From contig WQVT01000042.1 in assembly GCA_009785715.1 (NCBI GenBank), positions 1 through 10,291 of the forward strand: a DNA stretch of 10,291 bases, given 5' to 3'. The stretch is from Acidimicrobiaceae bacterium (GTDB taxonomy: Bacteria > Actinomycetota > Acidimicrobiia > Acidimicrobiales > Palsa-688). Positions 1 to 6,384 of the stretch are shown here, in pieces; the stretch's first letter is position 1, and each line of letters begins with the position of its first letter. Below the pieces are notes generated by a model that saw nothing but the letters and a program-made list of their open reading frames with translations, was not told the origin of the DNA and ran no database searches. The position numbers were made by a program, and so were the translations under genes.

Positions 1-1
1 G

Positions 2-103
2 AGACTCGCCAGCGGCCTGGCCCTGGTGGACGCCGGCCTCGACGAACCGGCGCGCGCACCGATGGCGCAGCGAACGGCCTTGACCGGGAAGGCCAGCGCC
101 TGA
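2..103 (+). CDS. C-terminal end of an unrecognised protein (partial)
   Basis: An open frame enters from the left edge and ends at a TGA at 101-103. It gives the last 33 residues of a protein, beginning RLASGLALVDAGLDEPARAP and ending TGKASA. Third codon positions are nearly all G or C, as in the other genes here, which supports real coding. I do not recognise the family from so short a tail: it is Ala/Leu-rich and shows no diagnostic motif. The gene converges on the rhodanese gene, whose stop lies 22 bp downstream on the other strand. The short stretch between them contains only a GGGG-TTTA-CCCC mini-hairpin. Confidence 0.55.
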   Translation, partial: RLASGLALVDAGLDEPARAPMAQRTALTGKASA

Positions 104-125
104 GGGGTTTACCCCCGTCCCTGCC

Positions 126-467
126 CTAGCCCGCCTCGGGACCGGTAGCCACCGGACGCCCGCTATCCGCCCAGGCGATGGTTCCGCCGGCCACCGACAA
201 TGCGTCGAAACCCTCGCCGGCGAGTGCTTCGGCTGCGCGGAGGCTGCGGCCCCCGCGGGCGCAGATCACGTAGAGGGGGCTGGCCTTCGGCACCTCGTCG
301 AGGCGATCACCCAACTCGCCCAAGGGGATCAGGATCGCGCCGGGCACGTGCCGCTCTTCGTACTCGTCGGGGTTGCGGACATCGAGCAGCGTGGCGCCCT
401 TCGCGTGTGCCTCGGCGAAAGCTTCCAGGTCAACTTCGAGCGATTCAGACTCAGCCATGCCCGCCAT
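126..467 (-). CDS. Single-domain rhodanese-like sulfurtransferase
   Basis: This 113-residue protein is one rhodanese domain, the usual size for stand-alone GlpE/PspE-like sulfurtransferases, which carry a persulfide on an active-site cysteine. Visible family signatures are LLDVRNPDEYEERHVPGA (about residues 27-44) and the active-site loop CARGGRS with Cys69, followed by AAEALAGEGF and the closing GGTIAW. All key residues are present, so it should be able to carry sulfane sulfur; its acceptor is unknown. There is no signal peptide, so it is probably cytoplasmic. It lies 36 bp downstream of pdxH on the same strand and is probably the last gene of the pyrE-pdxH-rhodanese transcription unit. Two starts are possible, ATG at 467 or ATG at 458 (Met4). 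The second has a purine-rich GGCGGG just before it, and neither has a clear ribosome binding site. Confidence 0.88.
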   Translation of the reverse strand: MAGMAESESLEVDLEAFAEAHAKGATLLDVRNPDEYEERHVPGAILIPLGELGDRLDEVPKASPLYVICARGGRSLRAAEALAGEGFDALSVAGGTIAWADSGRPVATGPEAG

Positions 468-503
468 TGTGGTCGAAGTACACCGATTCGGGGAGAACCG
501 CGC

Positions 504-1124
504 TCAGGGGAAGAGCCGTTCGACGACCCAGCCGTCCCCGTCCCTCCGGTAGCGCAAGCGGTCGTGGAGCCGGTTCGGCTGGCCCTGCCAGAGCTCGAGG
601 CTGTCCGGCGCGACCCGGAAGCCACCCCAATACGGCGGGCGGGGTACGGGTCCGCCGGCGAAGCGTTGCTCGGCCTCGGCAAACGCTGCGTCTAGCGCCG
701 CCCGGGCTGGGCGACCCGACTCCACCGGAATCACTGAGCTCTGCTCGGAAGCCCACGCCCCGAGCTGCGAGCCGCGGGCGCGGGTGGCGAAGTAGGCGTC
801 GGACTCCTCGGGCGTTATCGCCTGCACCGACCCGGTCACCCTGACCTGGCGCTCGAGGAGCCTCCAGCGCCAGGTGAGAGCGGCGCGGGGGTTGGCCAGG
901 AGCTCAGCCCCTTTGGCGCTGCCCCCGTTGGTGTAGAAGACGAACCCCTCGACGTCGTAGGCCTTCAGGAGCACCATCCGAGCGGAGGGCACACCCTCCG
1001 GGGTGGCCGTTGACAGGCACATGGCCTCCGGCTCGGGCTCGCCGGCAGCCACCACTTCCTCGAACCAGATCCCGAACTGCGTGACAGGCTCCCTGGCGAG
1101 GTCGTCCTCTGACAGCTCGCTCAC
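504..1124 (-). CDS. pdxH: Pyridoxamine 5'-phosphate oxidase
   Basis: This 206-residue protein is the FMN-dependent oxidase that converts pyridoxamine or pyridoxine 5'-phosphate to pyridoxal 5'-phosphate. Family landmarks in order are AMCLSTATPEGVPSARMVLLK (about 34-54), FVFYTNGGSAKG (about 61-72), RQVRVTGSV, the RARGSQLGAWASEQSS segment, and the C-terminal WQGQPNRLHDRLRYRR with the Arg-x-His pair that contacts substrate in the family. The ending WVVERLFP corresponds to the usual ERLAP. The length is slightly below that of the E. coli enzyme (218 residues), all at the N-terminus. The GTG at 1122-1124 is the only start codon before an in-frame stop at 1149-1151, and it has no Shine-Dalgarno sequence. 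The start lies in the last unit of a 14-bp tandem array separating it from pyrE. It is probably cotranscribed with pyrE upstream and the rhodanese downstream. Confidence 0.93.
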   Translation of the reverse strand: MSELSEDDLAREPVTQFGIWFEEVVAAGEPEPEAMCLSTATPEGVPSARMVLLKAYDVEGFVFYTNGGSAKGAELLANPRAALTWRWRLLERQVRVTGSVQAITPEESDAYFATRARGSQLGAWASEQSSVIPVESGRPARAALDAAFAEAEQRFAGGPVPRPPYWGGFRVAPDSLELWQGQPNRLHDRLRYRRDGDGWVVERLFP

Positions 1125-1190
1125 AGCGATTCGATCACAGCGACTCGATCACAGCGACTCGATCACAGCGACTCGATCACAGGGGCTCGA
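1121..1190. repeat. Five 14-bp tandem repeats between pyrE and pdxH
   Basis: Five contiguous 14-bp units begin at 1121, 1135, 1149, 1163 and 1177. The plus-strand consensus is TCACAGCGACTCGA. The three central units are identical, the first has one change (GATTCGA) and the last reads TCACAGGGGCTCGA. On the coding (minus) strand each unit ends in GTGA. In the unit nearest pyrE this TGA is the pyrE stop codon; in the unit nearest pdxH the GTG is the pdxH start codon. The array therefore spans exactly the junction between the two genes. Confidence 0.95.
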
Positions 1191-1728
1191 TGCCGATGTC
1201 GCTCCAGCGCAGCAACGGCACCCAGCGGATCCCGGCCGCCTCGATGCGCGCTCCGGCGGCGGGGCTCCGATCGAGAATGGCAGTGGCGGCGAACACCTGG
1301 GCGCCGAGCTCCCGGACCTTTGTCACACCCCCGAGCAACGATGCTCCCGTGCTCACCACGTCCTCCACCATCAGAACCTTTTCCCCGCCCTCGAGGCGCG
1401 TCCCCTCGACCCAGGCGCCCCGGCCATGACCCTTGGGCTCTTTGCGGATCGAGAACCATCCGGCGCCGGAGAGCAGCGAGACCCCGTGGGCGGCGGCGTC
1501 CGCGCCCATGGTCGGCCCCCCCACCACGTCGAAGCGCTCGCCGACGGCGTCGATCATGGCCTGGCATACGAGCCTGAGGGCCGCACCGGAGGCGACCGCG
1601 TGTTTGCCGTCGACGTAGTCATGGCTCCAGCCGCCCGAGGTGAGCCTGAAGGGTTCGTCCCGCCGCTCGTAGCCGTACCGTCGGACCAGCTCGGCAACTT
1701 CAGCCCGCCGGGCATCATCGAGCGTCAT
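1177..1728 (-). CDS. pyrE: Orotate phosphoribosyltransferase
   Basis: This 183-residue protein transfers phosphoribose from PRPP to orotate, the fifth step of UMP synthesis. The PRPP-binding signature VLMVEDVVSTGASLL lies near residues 118-132. Upstream are RLTSGGWSHDYVDGKHA, DVVGGPTMGADAAAHGV and FSIRKEPKGHGRGAWVEG, which correspond to the orotate/PRPP-contacting segments of the mycobacterial type of PyrE (Ser-Gly-x-x-x-x-Tyr-Val-Asp, Val-Val-Gly-Gly, Arg-Lys-x-x-Lys-x-His-Gly). The C-terminal ILDRSPAAGARIEAAGIRW is also typical. The frame stays open far upstream, but the family N-terminus (MTLDDARRAEVAELVRRYG) fixes the start at ATG 1726-1728. There is no Shine-Dalgarno sequence; a TACAAT motif 8 bp upstream would suit a leaderless or nearly leaderless mRNA. 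The start codon shares two bases with that of the divergent glycosyltransferase gene. Confidence 0.92.
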   Translation of the reverse strand: MTLDDARRAEVAELVRRYGYERRDEPFRLTSGGWSHDYVDGKHAVASGAALRLVCQAMIDAVGERFDVVGGPTMGADAAAHGVSLLSGAGWFSIRKEPKGHGRGAWVEGTRLEGGEKVLMVEDVVSTGASLLGGVTKVRELGAQVFAATAILDRSPAAGARIEAAGIRWVPLLRWSDIGIEPL

Positions 1729-2851
1729 GGTGAGCGATTGTACGAAACCGGCAGTGCGGCTCCGGGAGGTATTGATCCTCGCCGGGGGATGGCTCGCTGG
1801 TTTCGCCCTCCTGGCCCGCCTGCCGGGCCTCTCCCGCCTCGGCGCCCAATCGGCAGGGCTCTCGGTGGTGATTCCGGCGAGGAACGAAGAGAGGAATCTG
1901 GGGCGGCTGCTCGGGACGCTGGCGCGCCAGCAGCCGGCGGTGGCCGAGGTGATCGTCGTGGACGACTGCTCCGCGGACGCCACCGCCGAGGTGGCCCGCC
2001 AGGCCGGGGTCACGGTCCTCGCCGGCACCGATCCCCCACCCGGATGGTCCGGCAAGTGCTGGGCCTGCCACGAGGGCGCGATGGCGGCCGGCGGGAACCG
2101 GCTCGTCTTCCTCGATGCCGACGTCAGCCTCTCCACCGACGCCACCGCGCGACTGGCGGCCGAGCACGATCGCCGAGGTGGGCTGGTCTCCGTGGCCCCT
2201 TTCCACCGCACGGAGCGGGGCTACGAGCGGCTCTCCGCGGTGGCGAACCTCGTGGCGATGATGGGCACCGGTGCCTTCGGGGTGCTCCCCGGGAGTCCGA
2301 CAATGGCCTTCGGTCCGTGCATGATCACCACTGCGGCGGACTACCGACGGGTGGGCGGGCACGCCCACCGGGAGGTGCGGGGCGCGGTGGCAGAGGACGT
2401 GGCGCTCGCCCGCCGCTACCGGGCGCTCGGACTCCCGGTGGCCGTCCTCGCCGGTCGGGACGCCGTCTCGTTCCGGATGTACCCGGACGGCCCGCGCCAC
2501 CTCGTCGACGGCTGGACCCGGACACTGGCGGCCGGCGCGGAACGCACGCCGCTTGCGTTGCGGGCGGCCATCGGACTCTGGATCACCGCGGCGTTGATGG
2601 CGGCGTCCGGCCCGTTGCGCACCCGCCGTAGGCGCGCCGCTCTGGCGTGGTACGGCGCCTTCAGCCTGCAGATGTGGTGGATGCTCCGGCGCACCGGGCG
2701 GTTCGGAGCAGTCGCCTGGCTGGCGTACCCGATCCCGTTGTCCACCTTCGTGGCGCTCTTCGCCCGCTCCGTCTGGCACCGGCTGACCGGCCGACCCCCG
2801 ACCTGGCGGGGCAGAAGCCTGCCGGCGAGGGTCAGTCGACCTCGGAGCTGA
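1727..2851 (+). CDS. Membrane-associated family 2 glycosyltransferase, CrtQ-like
   Basis: This 374-residue protein has a hydrophobic N-terminal helix (about 13-31), a GT-A catalytic domain, and two or three hydrophobic C-terminal segments (about 275-355). Catalytic landmarks are LSVVIPARNEERNLGRLL (45-62), VIVVDDCSAD (75-84), GWSGKCWACHEGA (106-118), the metal-binding FLDADV (128-133), ANLVAMMGTGAFG, MAFGPCMIT, GGH, the AEDVALARRY box with the likely catalytic Asp near 224, and VSFRMYPDG then GWTRTLAAGAERTP. This string of motifs matches the 4,4'-diaponeurosporenoate glycosyltransferase (CrtQ) type, which glycosylates a carotenoid acid in staphylococci. That substrate is not established here: there are no carotenoid genes in the window, and a hopanoid or other lipid acceptor is equally possible. 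The start is uncertain. ATG 1727 overlaps the pyrE start; GTG 1730 or GTG 1754 would keep the whole catalytic domain. The 3' end overlaps helD by 20 bp, convergently. Confidence 0.85.
   Translation: MVSDCTKPAVRLREVLILAGGWLAGFALLARLPGLSRLGAQSAGLSVVIPARNEERNLGRLLGTLARQQPAVAEVIVVDDCSADATAEVARQAGVTVLAGTDPPPGWSGKCWACHEGAMAAGGNRLVFLDADVSLSTDATARLAAEHDRRGGLVSVAPFHRTERGYERLSAVANLVAMMGTGAFGVLPGSPTMAFGPCMITTAADYRRVGGHAHREVRGAVAEDVALARRYRALGLPVAVLAGRDAVSFRMYPDGPRHLVDGWTRTLAAGAERTPLALRAAIGLWITAALMAASGPLRTRRRRAALAWYGAFSLQMWWMLRRTGRFGAVAWLAYPIPLSTFVALFARSVWHRLTGRPPTWRGRSLPARVSRPRS
1737..1742 (-). promoter_or_regulatory. Candidate -10 element for pyrE
   Basis: On the minus strand this reads TACAAT, a good actinobacterial TANNNT -10 hexamer. 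It is followed by 8 bases and then the pyrE ATG at 1728, the spacing expected if transcription begins at or near the A of the start codon. No TTGACA-like -35 is visible 16-18 bp upstream. The motif lies inside the first codons of the divergent glycosyltransferase as annotated. Confidence 0.4.
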
Positions 2852-5174
2852 CGGCAATGTCCGCGTCCGCCAGGGCGGGCGGGAGACCCTCGGCCTGCAC
2901 GATGGTGAGGCGGTGGGTGGCCCGGGTCAACGCCACGTACACCGAGTTGTACCCGCGGGCGGACTCGGCGGCCATGCGGCTCGGCTCGACGACCACGATG
3001 GAGTCGAACTCGAGGCCTTTGGCGTCCTCGACCGACAGCAGGGTGAGATCGGAGTCGAGGGCGCCCGCACCCACCCGCCCGAACGGCAGGCCCTCCTGCT
3101 CGAGGGCGGTCGCGACCGCCTCGACGAGCGACGGCGGCACGATCACGCCGAGTGTCCCACCGTCGGTCCGCACCGACAACTCCTCGCCGGCGACCCGCAC
3201 CACGGCGTCGACGAGCCGGGCCCGGGTCTCCACCGCGGTGGCCGCTCCGATGGGGTCGCTGACGTCGACCAACACCGGTGGTTGGCCGCTCGAGCGCACC
3301 GCGGCGGGGGGAACCATGCCCGGGGAAGCGATCGCCAGCACCCGGCCGGCGAGGTCCATGATCTCTTCCGGGGTCCGGTAGTTCACCGTCAGCTCCACCT
3401 GCCGCCAGCCGCGTTCGGCGGGGAGGTGGGCCACGATGTCCGCCCACTTCGACGGCGCCCAGCTCCCGGTGGCCTGCGCCATGTCGCCGACCACCGTCAT
3501 CGACCCGCCGAGAGAGCGGCGCCCGAGCATCCGCAGCTGCATCGGGGACAGGTCCTGCGCCTCGTCGACGACGATGTGGCCGTAGGTCCGCACCCCGTCG
3601 GGCTCGTCGTTGGGGCCGGGATTGGCGCGCCTGCGCAGGGGACCAAGGAGGGCCCTCGCCTCGTCGAGCAGCGGGACGTCGGCCTCGGTCCACCGCACCG
3701 CCTCGAGCTCGGAGGCCCTGGGCCGCCTGAGGAGGGACGCCTCGGAGGGGTCGAGCACGCCCCGTGCCGCGAGTTGCAGCAACGGCGGCGCCCCGAACAG
3801 GTCGTGCAGCAACTGCTGCGGGGTCAACAGCGGCCACATGCGATCGAGCGCCTCGGCGACCTCGGGCAGCCGGCGCAGCTCCCGGCCGAGCTCGGCGGCG
3901 GTGGGAAGCTCGGGATCTGCGTCGGCCCCGGCGCCGTTGCCGTTGAACTGCAGGGGGGTCAGGTCGGCGCCGGAGGGATGCCCCGGTCGGAGGTTGACCC
4001 GCCGCTCGAGCTGCGCGAGCAGATGCCGCCAGAGCAGGGTCTCGACCGCCCGGCGACGGGCATTGTGCGTGCCAGGCCGGCGCCTGACGGAGGACACGAT
4101 CTGCTCGGACGCCGCCGTCGACAGGCGGAGCATGCGAGATCCGTAGGGGATCTCGACTGGGCGGCGAAGGGGCCGCTGGCGGTCGGCGACGGCCTGCATG
4201 ACGAAGCGCGCCATGCGCGGGTCGCCCTTCAGGCGGGCGACGACCCGTTCCTCGGCTCCGGCGGGCTCGACGTCGGGCAACAGTCCCGAGATGGTCGACA
4301 GCTCGACGCCGCTCTCCCCGAGGGACGGCAGGACGTGGCCTATGTAGCGGAGGAAGGTGGGATTGGGGCCCACCACAAGGACGCCCTGTCCTTCGAGGGG
4401 GAACCGGTGCGTGTACAGGAGGTACGCCGCACGATGGAGGGCCACCGCGGTCTTCCCCGTCCCGGGCCCGCCCTGTACGACCAGGATCCCCGAGAGCCCG
4501 CCTCGGATGATCTCATCCTGCTCGCGCTGGACGGTCGCGACGATGTCGCGCATCCGTCCGGTCCGGGAGCGCTCGAGGGTGGAGAGCAGGATCTGGGGGC
4601 CCGAGAGGCCGAGCCCCGCACCCTCATCACTGCCCTCTTCGTCGAAGAGCTCGTCCTCGAGGTCGAGGACACGGGGCCCATCGGTCAGGAAATGCCGGCG
4701 GCGGGCCAAGCCCATCGGATGCGCCCCGGTGGCCCGGTAAAAAGGCTCGGCCACCGGGGCGCGCCAGTCCACCACCAGGGGTTCCTGATGTTCGTCGGAG
4801 ATGGCCAGGCGGCCGATGTGGAAGGCCTCGGTATCGCCGTCTGTGCTGGTAGGGCCGTCGCCGTTGGTCGTGCCCTCGCCGTTGACGGCGCCGTCTGTGC
4901 TGACGACGCCGTCGCCGTTGATGTGCCGGCGCCCGGCCTCCTTGCGGCGGTCGATGCGGCCGAAGACGAGCGACTCGCGGCCGATCTGCAGCTGCTCGAG
5001 GCGGGAGAGCCCGGTCCGCACCCGGATGTCCCGCTCGGTGAAGGACTGGAAAGTCGAGCCCTTCTCACTGAACGCCTCGGCCAACATGCTCGAGGCCGCG
5101 GCGCGCATGGCCTCCAGCCGCCTGTATGCATGGTCCACATGGGCCTGTTCGGCCGGGACGTCCGGATGGGTCAT
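2832..5174 (-). CDS. helD: HelD-like UvrD-family ATPase, RNA polymerase-associated
   Basis: From ATG 5174 this is a 780-residue superfamily 1 protein. The N-terminal helical segment AEQAHVDHAYRRLEAMR followed by a RIDRR...FHIGRLAI...VVDWRAPVAEPFYRAT region is typical of HelD, which inserts arms into RNA polymerase and uses ATP to free stalled enzyme from nucleic acid. ATPase motifs in order are Walker A GGPGTGKT (about 235-242), VLVVGPNPTFLRYIGHVLP, Walker B IVVDEAQDLSP (Asp-Glu near 537), VVGDMAQATG, ELTVNYRTPEEI, SVEDAKGLEFDSIVV and the C-terminal VYVALTRATHRL. All motifs look intact. The frame could begin at TTG 5192, but that codon overlaps a plausible -10 element, so ATG is preferred. 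A repeat-derived Gly/Asn/Asp/Thr-rich insert interrupts the N-terminal part (see the 54-bp repeat at 4837-4920). HelD proper versus a rifamycin-resistance HelR relative cannot be separated by eye. The gene stands alone, divergent from hemE. Confidence 0.88.
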   Translation of the reverse strand: MTHPDVPAEQAHVDHAYRRLEAMRAAASSMLAEAFSEKGSTFQSFTERDIRVRTGLSRLEQLQIGRESLVFGRIDRRKEAGRRHINGDGVVSTDGAVNGEGTTNGDGPTSTDGDTEAFHIGRLAISDEHQEPLVVDWRAPVAEPFYRATGAHPMGLARRRHFLTDGPRVLDLEDELFDEEGSDEGAGLGLSGPQILLSTLERSRTGRMRDIVATVQREQDEIIRGGLSGILVVQGGPGTGKTAVALHRAAYLLYTHRFPLEGQGVLVVGPNPTFLRYIGHVLPSLGESGVELSTISGLLPDVEPAGAEERVVARLKGDPRMARFVMQAVADRQRPLRRPVEIPYGSRMLRLSTAASEQIVSSVRRRPGTHNARRRAVETLLWRHLLAQLERRVNLRPGHPSGADLTPLQFNGNGAGADADPELPTAAELGRELRRLPEVAEALDRMWPLLTPQQLLHDLFGAPPLLQLAARGVLDPSEASLLRRPRASELEAVRWTEADVPLLDEARALLGPLRRRANPGPNDEPDGVRTYGHIVVDEAQDLSPMQLRMLGRRSLGGSMTVVGDMAQATGSWAPSKWADIVAHLPAERGWRQVELTVNYRTPEEIMDLAGRVLAIASPGMVPPAAVRSSGQPPVLVDVSDPIGAATAVETRARLVDAVVRVAGEELSVRTDGGTLGVIVPPSLVEAVATALEQEGLPFGRVGAGALDSDLTLLSVEDAKGLEFDSIVVVEPSRMAAESARGYNSVYVALTRATHRLTIVQAEGLPPALADADIAVSSEVD
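4837..4920. repeat. 54-bp period imperfect repeat inside helD
   Basis: The 30-bp stretch starting at 4837 recurs at 4891 with 25 of 30 bases identical by hand alignment: both copies begin CCGTCTGTGCTG and end CCGTCGCCGTTG. A further partial copy of the TCGCCGTTG end lies at 4876-4884. The 54-bp period is 18 codons, so the frame is kept and the protein carries two NGDG(x)2STDG blocks plus an NGEG. It falls exactly where HelD relatives normally have a short turn before the FHIGRLAI strand. Confidence 0.75.
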
Positions 5175-5188
5175 ATCAGGGAGAGTCC

Positions 5189-5218
5189 ACAATGCGTGTT
5201 CGGGGGGTCGATGCGCAA
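5189..5218 (-). promoter_or_regulatory. Candidate promoter for helD
   Basis: On the minus strand TTGCGC (5213-5218) and CATTGT (5189-5194) are separated by 18 bp, near sigma-70-like spacing. Transcription from it would begin about 8 bases before ATG 5174, giving a very short leader and disfavouring the TTG at 5192 as the start. Both hexamers are imperfect, so this is a weak assignment. Confidence 0.3.
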
Positions 5219-5265
5219 GCCGGGCCGCCGTGGCACTCCGGCCGGAGCGAGCCAGCCCTTGAGGG

Positions 5266-5271
5266 TACCGT
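5266..5271 (+). promoter_or_regulatory. Candidate -10 element for the hemE-hemY operon
   Basis: TACCGT fits the actinobacterial TANNNT -10 pattern and ends 6 bases before the hemE GTG, the spacing typical of leaderless mRNAs whose first base is the start codon. No convincing -35 hexamer is seen about 17 bp upstream (the area reads GCCGGAGCGA). A GAGGG at 5261-5265 is too far from the GTG (12 bases) to be a good ribosome binding site. The 5175-5277 spacer is shared with divergent helD. Confidence 0.35.
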
Positions 5272-5277
5272 GACTCG

Positions 5278-6384
5278 GTGACTCAACGAGACGCCTTCCT
5301 CGACGCTTGCAGGGGCCAGCGCCCATCCCGCACCCCGGTCTGGTTCATGCGTCAGGCGGGACGCTCGCTCCCCGAGTACCGCAACCTCCGGACGGCCTCC
5401 GAGTCGATCCTCGACGTCCTCCGCCGGCCCGAGGTTGCCGCCGAGATCACGCTCCAGCCGGTGCGCCGGTACGGCGTGGACGCCGCCATCCTGTACTCGG
5501 ACATCGTGGCGCCCCTGGCCGCCATCGGCTTCGGGGTGGAGATCCATGCGGGCATCGGCCCGGTGATCGCCGAACCCTTCGCCCGGGCGGCGGACCTCGA
5601 CCGGATCCGCCCGCTGGAGCCGGACGTCGACTCGCCGTGGGTCGCCGAGACGGTGCACATCCTCACGAGCGAGCTGTCCGTCCCGCTGATCGGTTTCGGC
5701 GGCGCACCCTTCACGCTCGCCAGCTACCTGGTCGAGGGCGGGCCGTCGCGCACCTACGCCCGCACGAAGGCCCTGATGTGGGCCGAGCCGCAGCTGTGGG
5801 GCTCGCTGCTCGAGCGCCTGGCCGATCTCACGGCGGCATCGCTGCGCGCCCAGGTGAGCGCGGGCGCTTCGGCGGTGCAGCTCTTCGACAGCTGGGTCGG
5901 CGCCCTCAGCCCAGACGACTACCGGCGCTTCGTGCTGCCCGCCACCCGCCGGGTGTTCTCGTCGATCGACGATCTGGGCGTCCCCCGCATCCACTTCGGG
6001 GTGACCACCGGGGAGTTACTCGACCAGATGGCCGCCGCCGGCGCCGAGGTGATCGGCGTCGACTGGCGCGTGCCCCTCGACGCTGCGGTCGCCCGGATTG
6101 CGGCGGCGGGCGGGGCTGCCGGCGGCACCTCCACCGTGGTGCAGGGCAACCTCGACCCCGCGCTGTGCCTCGCGCCCTGGCCGGCGGTCGCTGCCGGCGC
6201 CCGGGCGGTGCTCGAGGCGGGGAAGGCCGCCAGGGCGCACGTGTTCAACCTCGGCCACGGGGTTTTGCCGGAGACGGACCCGTCGGTGCTCCAACGGCTG
6301 GTGGCGCTGGTGCACGGTGAGGAAGTCGATGGCGTCCTGGCCGCCGACCCGGGCGCCGACCTGACGGCGGGGCCCCGGCGATGA
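5278..6384 (+). CDS. hemE: Uroporphyrinogen decarboxylase
   Basis: This 368-residue protein decarboxylates the four acetate side chains of uroporphyrinogen III to give coproporphyrinogen III in heme synthesis, in the cytoplasm. The N-terminal signature PVWFMRQAGRSLPEYR (about 20-35) carries the conserved substrate arginines. AAILYSDIVAPL (about 69-80) holds the catalytic Asp, GFGGAPFTLASYLVEGG (about 140-156) the second signature, QLFDSWVGALSP the next conserved block, and VFNLGHGVLPETDP (near 322-335) the C-terminal His motif. All are intact and the length is normal. The start is GTG at 5278, giving MTQRDAFLDACRGQRP at the expected family N-terminus; it has no good Shine-Dalgarno sequence. 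The last codon overlaps the hemY start as ATGA, so the two proteins are probably made by coupled translation. The C-terminal AADPGADLTAGPRR is a short unconserved-looking tail. Confidence 0.95.
   Translation: MTQRDAFLDACRGQRPSRTPVWFMRQAGRSLPEYRNLRTASESILDVLRRPEVAAEITLQPVRRYGVDAAILYSDIVAPLAAIGFGVEIHAGIGPVIAEPFARAADLDRIRPLEPDVDSPWVAETVHILTSELSVPLIGFGGAPFTLASYLVEGGPSRTYARTKALMWAEPQLWGSLLERLADLTAASLRAQVSAGASAVQLFDSWVGALSPDDYRRFVLPATRRVFSSIDDLGVPRIHFGVTTGELLDQMAAAGAEVIGVDWRVPLDAAVARIAAAGGAAGGTSTVVQGNLDPALCLAPWPAVAAGARAVLEAGKAARAHVFNLGHGVLPETDPSVLQRLVALVHGEEVDGVLAADPGADLTAGPRR

Noticed and set aside
104..115. GGGG-TTTA-CCCC mini-hairpin between the first gene and the rhodanese gene
   Set aside because: A four-base stem without a T run is too weak to call a terminator.
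1121..1190. CRISPR array or CRP-type operator interpretation of the 14-bp repeats
   Set aside because: The units are contiguous with no spacers, so this is not CRISPR. TGTGA half-sites occur only as direct repeats, not in the inverted arrangement CRP needs.
1729..2211. N-terminal extension of pyrE of about 160 codons
   Set aside because: The frame is open, but the translation is Arg/Ser/Pro-rich and lies antisense to the catalytic domain of the glycosyltransferase; the OPRT family begins at MTLDDARRAEV.
1003..2631. Long plus-strand open frame of 542 codons across pdxH, pyrE and the glycosyltransferase
   Set aside because: It is a high-GC shadow frame: low-complexity Arg/Gly/Pro-rich translation, no domain, and it overlaps three well-supported genes in other frames.
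5195..5218. A GGCTTGCG-containing stretch upstream of helD reminiscent of the rifamycin-associated element found before helR and other rifamycin genes
   Set aside because: From memory only about half of that element would match and the inverted-repeat symmetry is missing, so it does not support a rifamycin-inducible HelR assignment.
2913..5273. Plus-strand open frame of 786 codons opposite helD
   Set aside because: It mirrors helD almost exactly in extent. Its translation is rich in Gly, His, Arg and Pro without recognisable motifs, while the minus-strand frame contains a complete set of helicase motifs.
5270..5285. GTGACTCG followed by GTGACTCA at the hemE start, considered as an alternative start or a regulatory repeat
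   Set aside because: The upstream GTG is out of frame and runs into a stop after two codons; an 8-bp near-duplication in GC-rich DNA can arise by chance.
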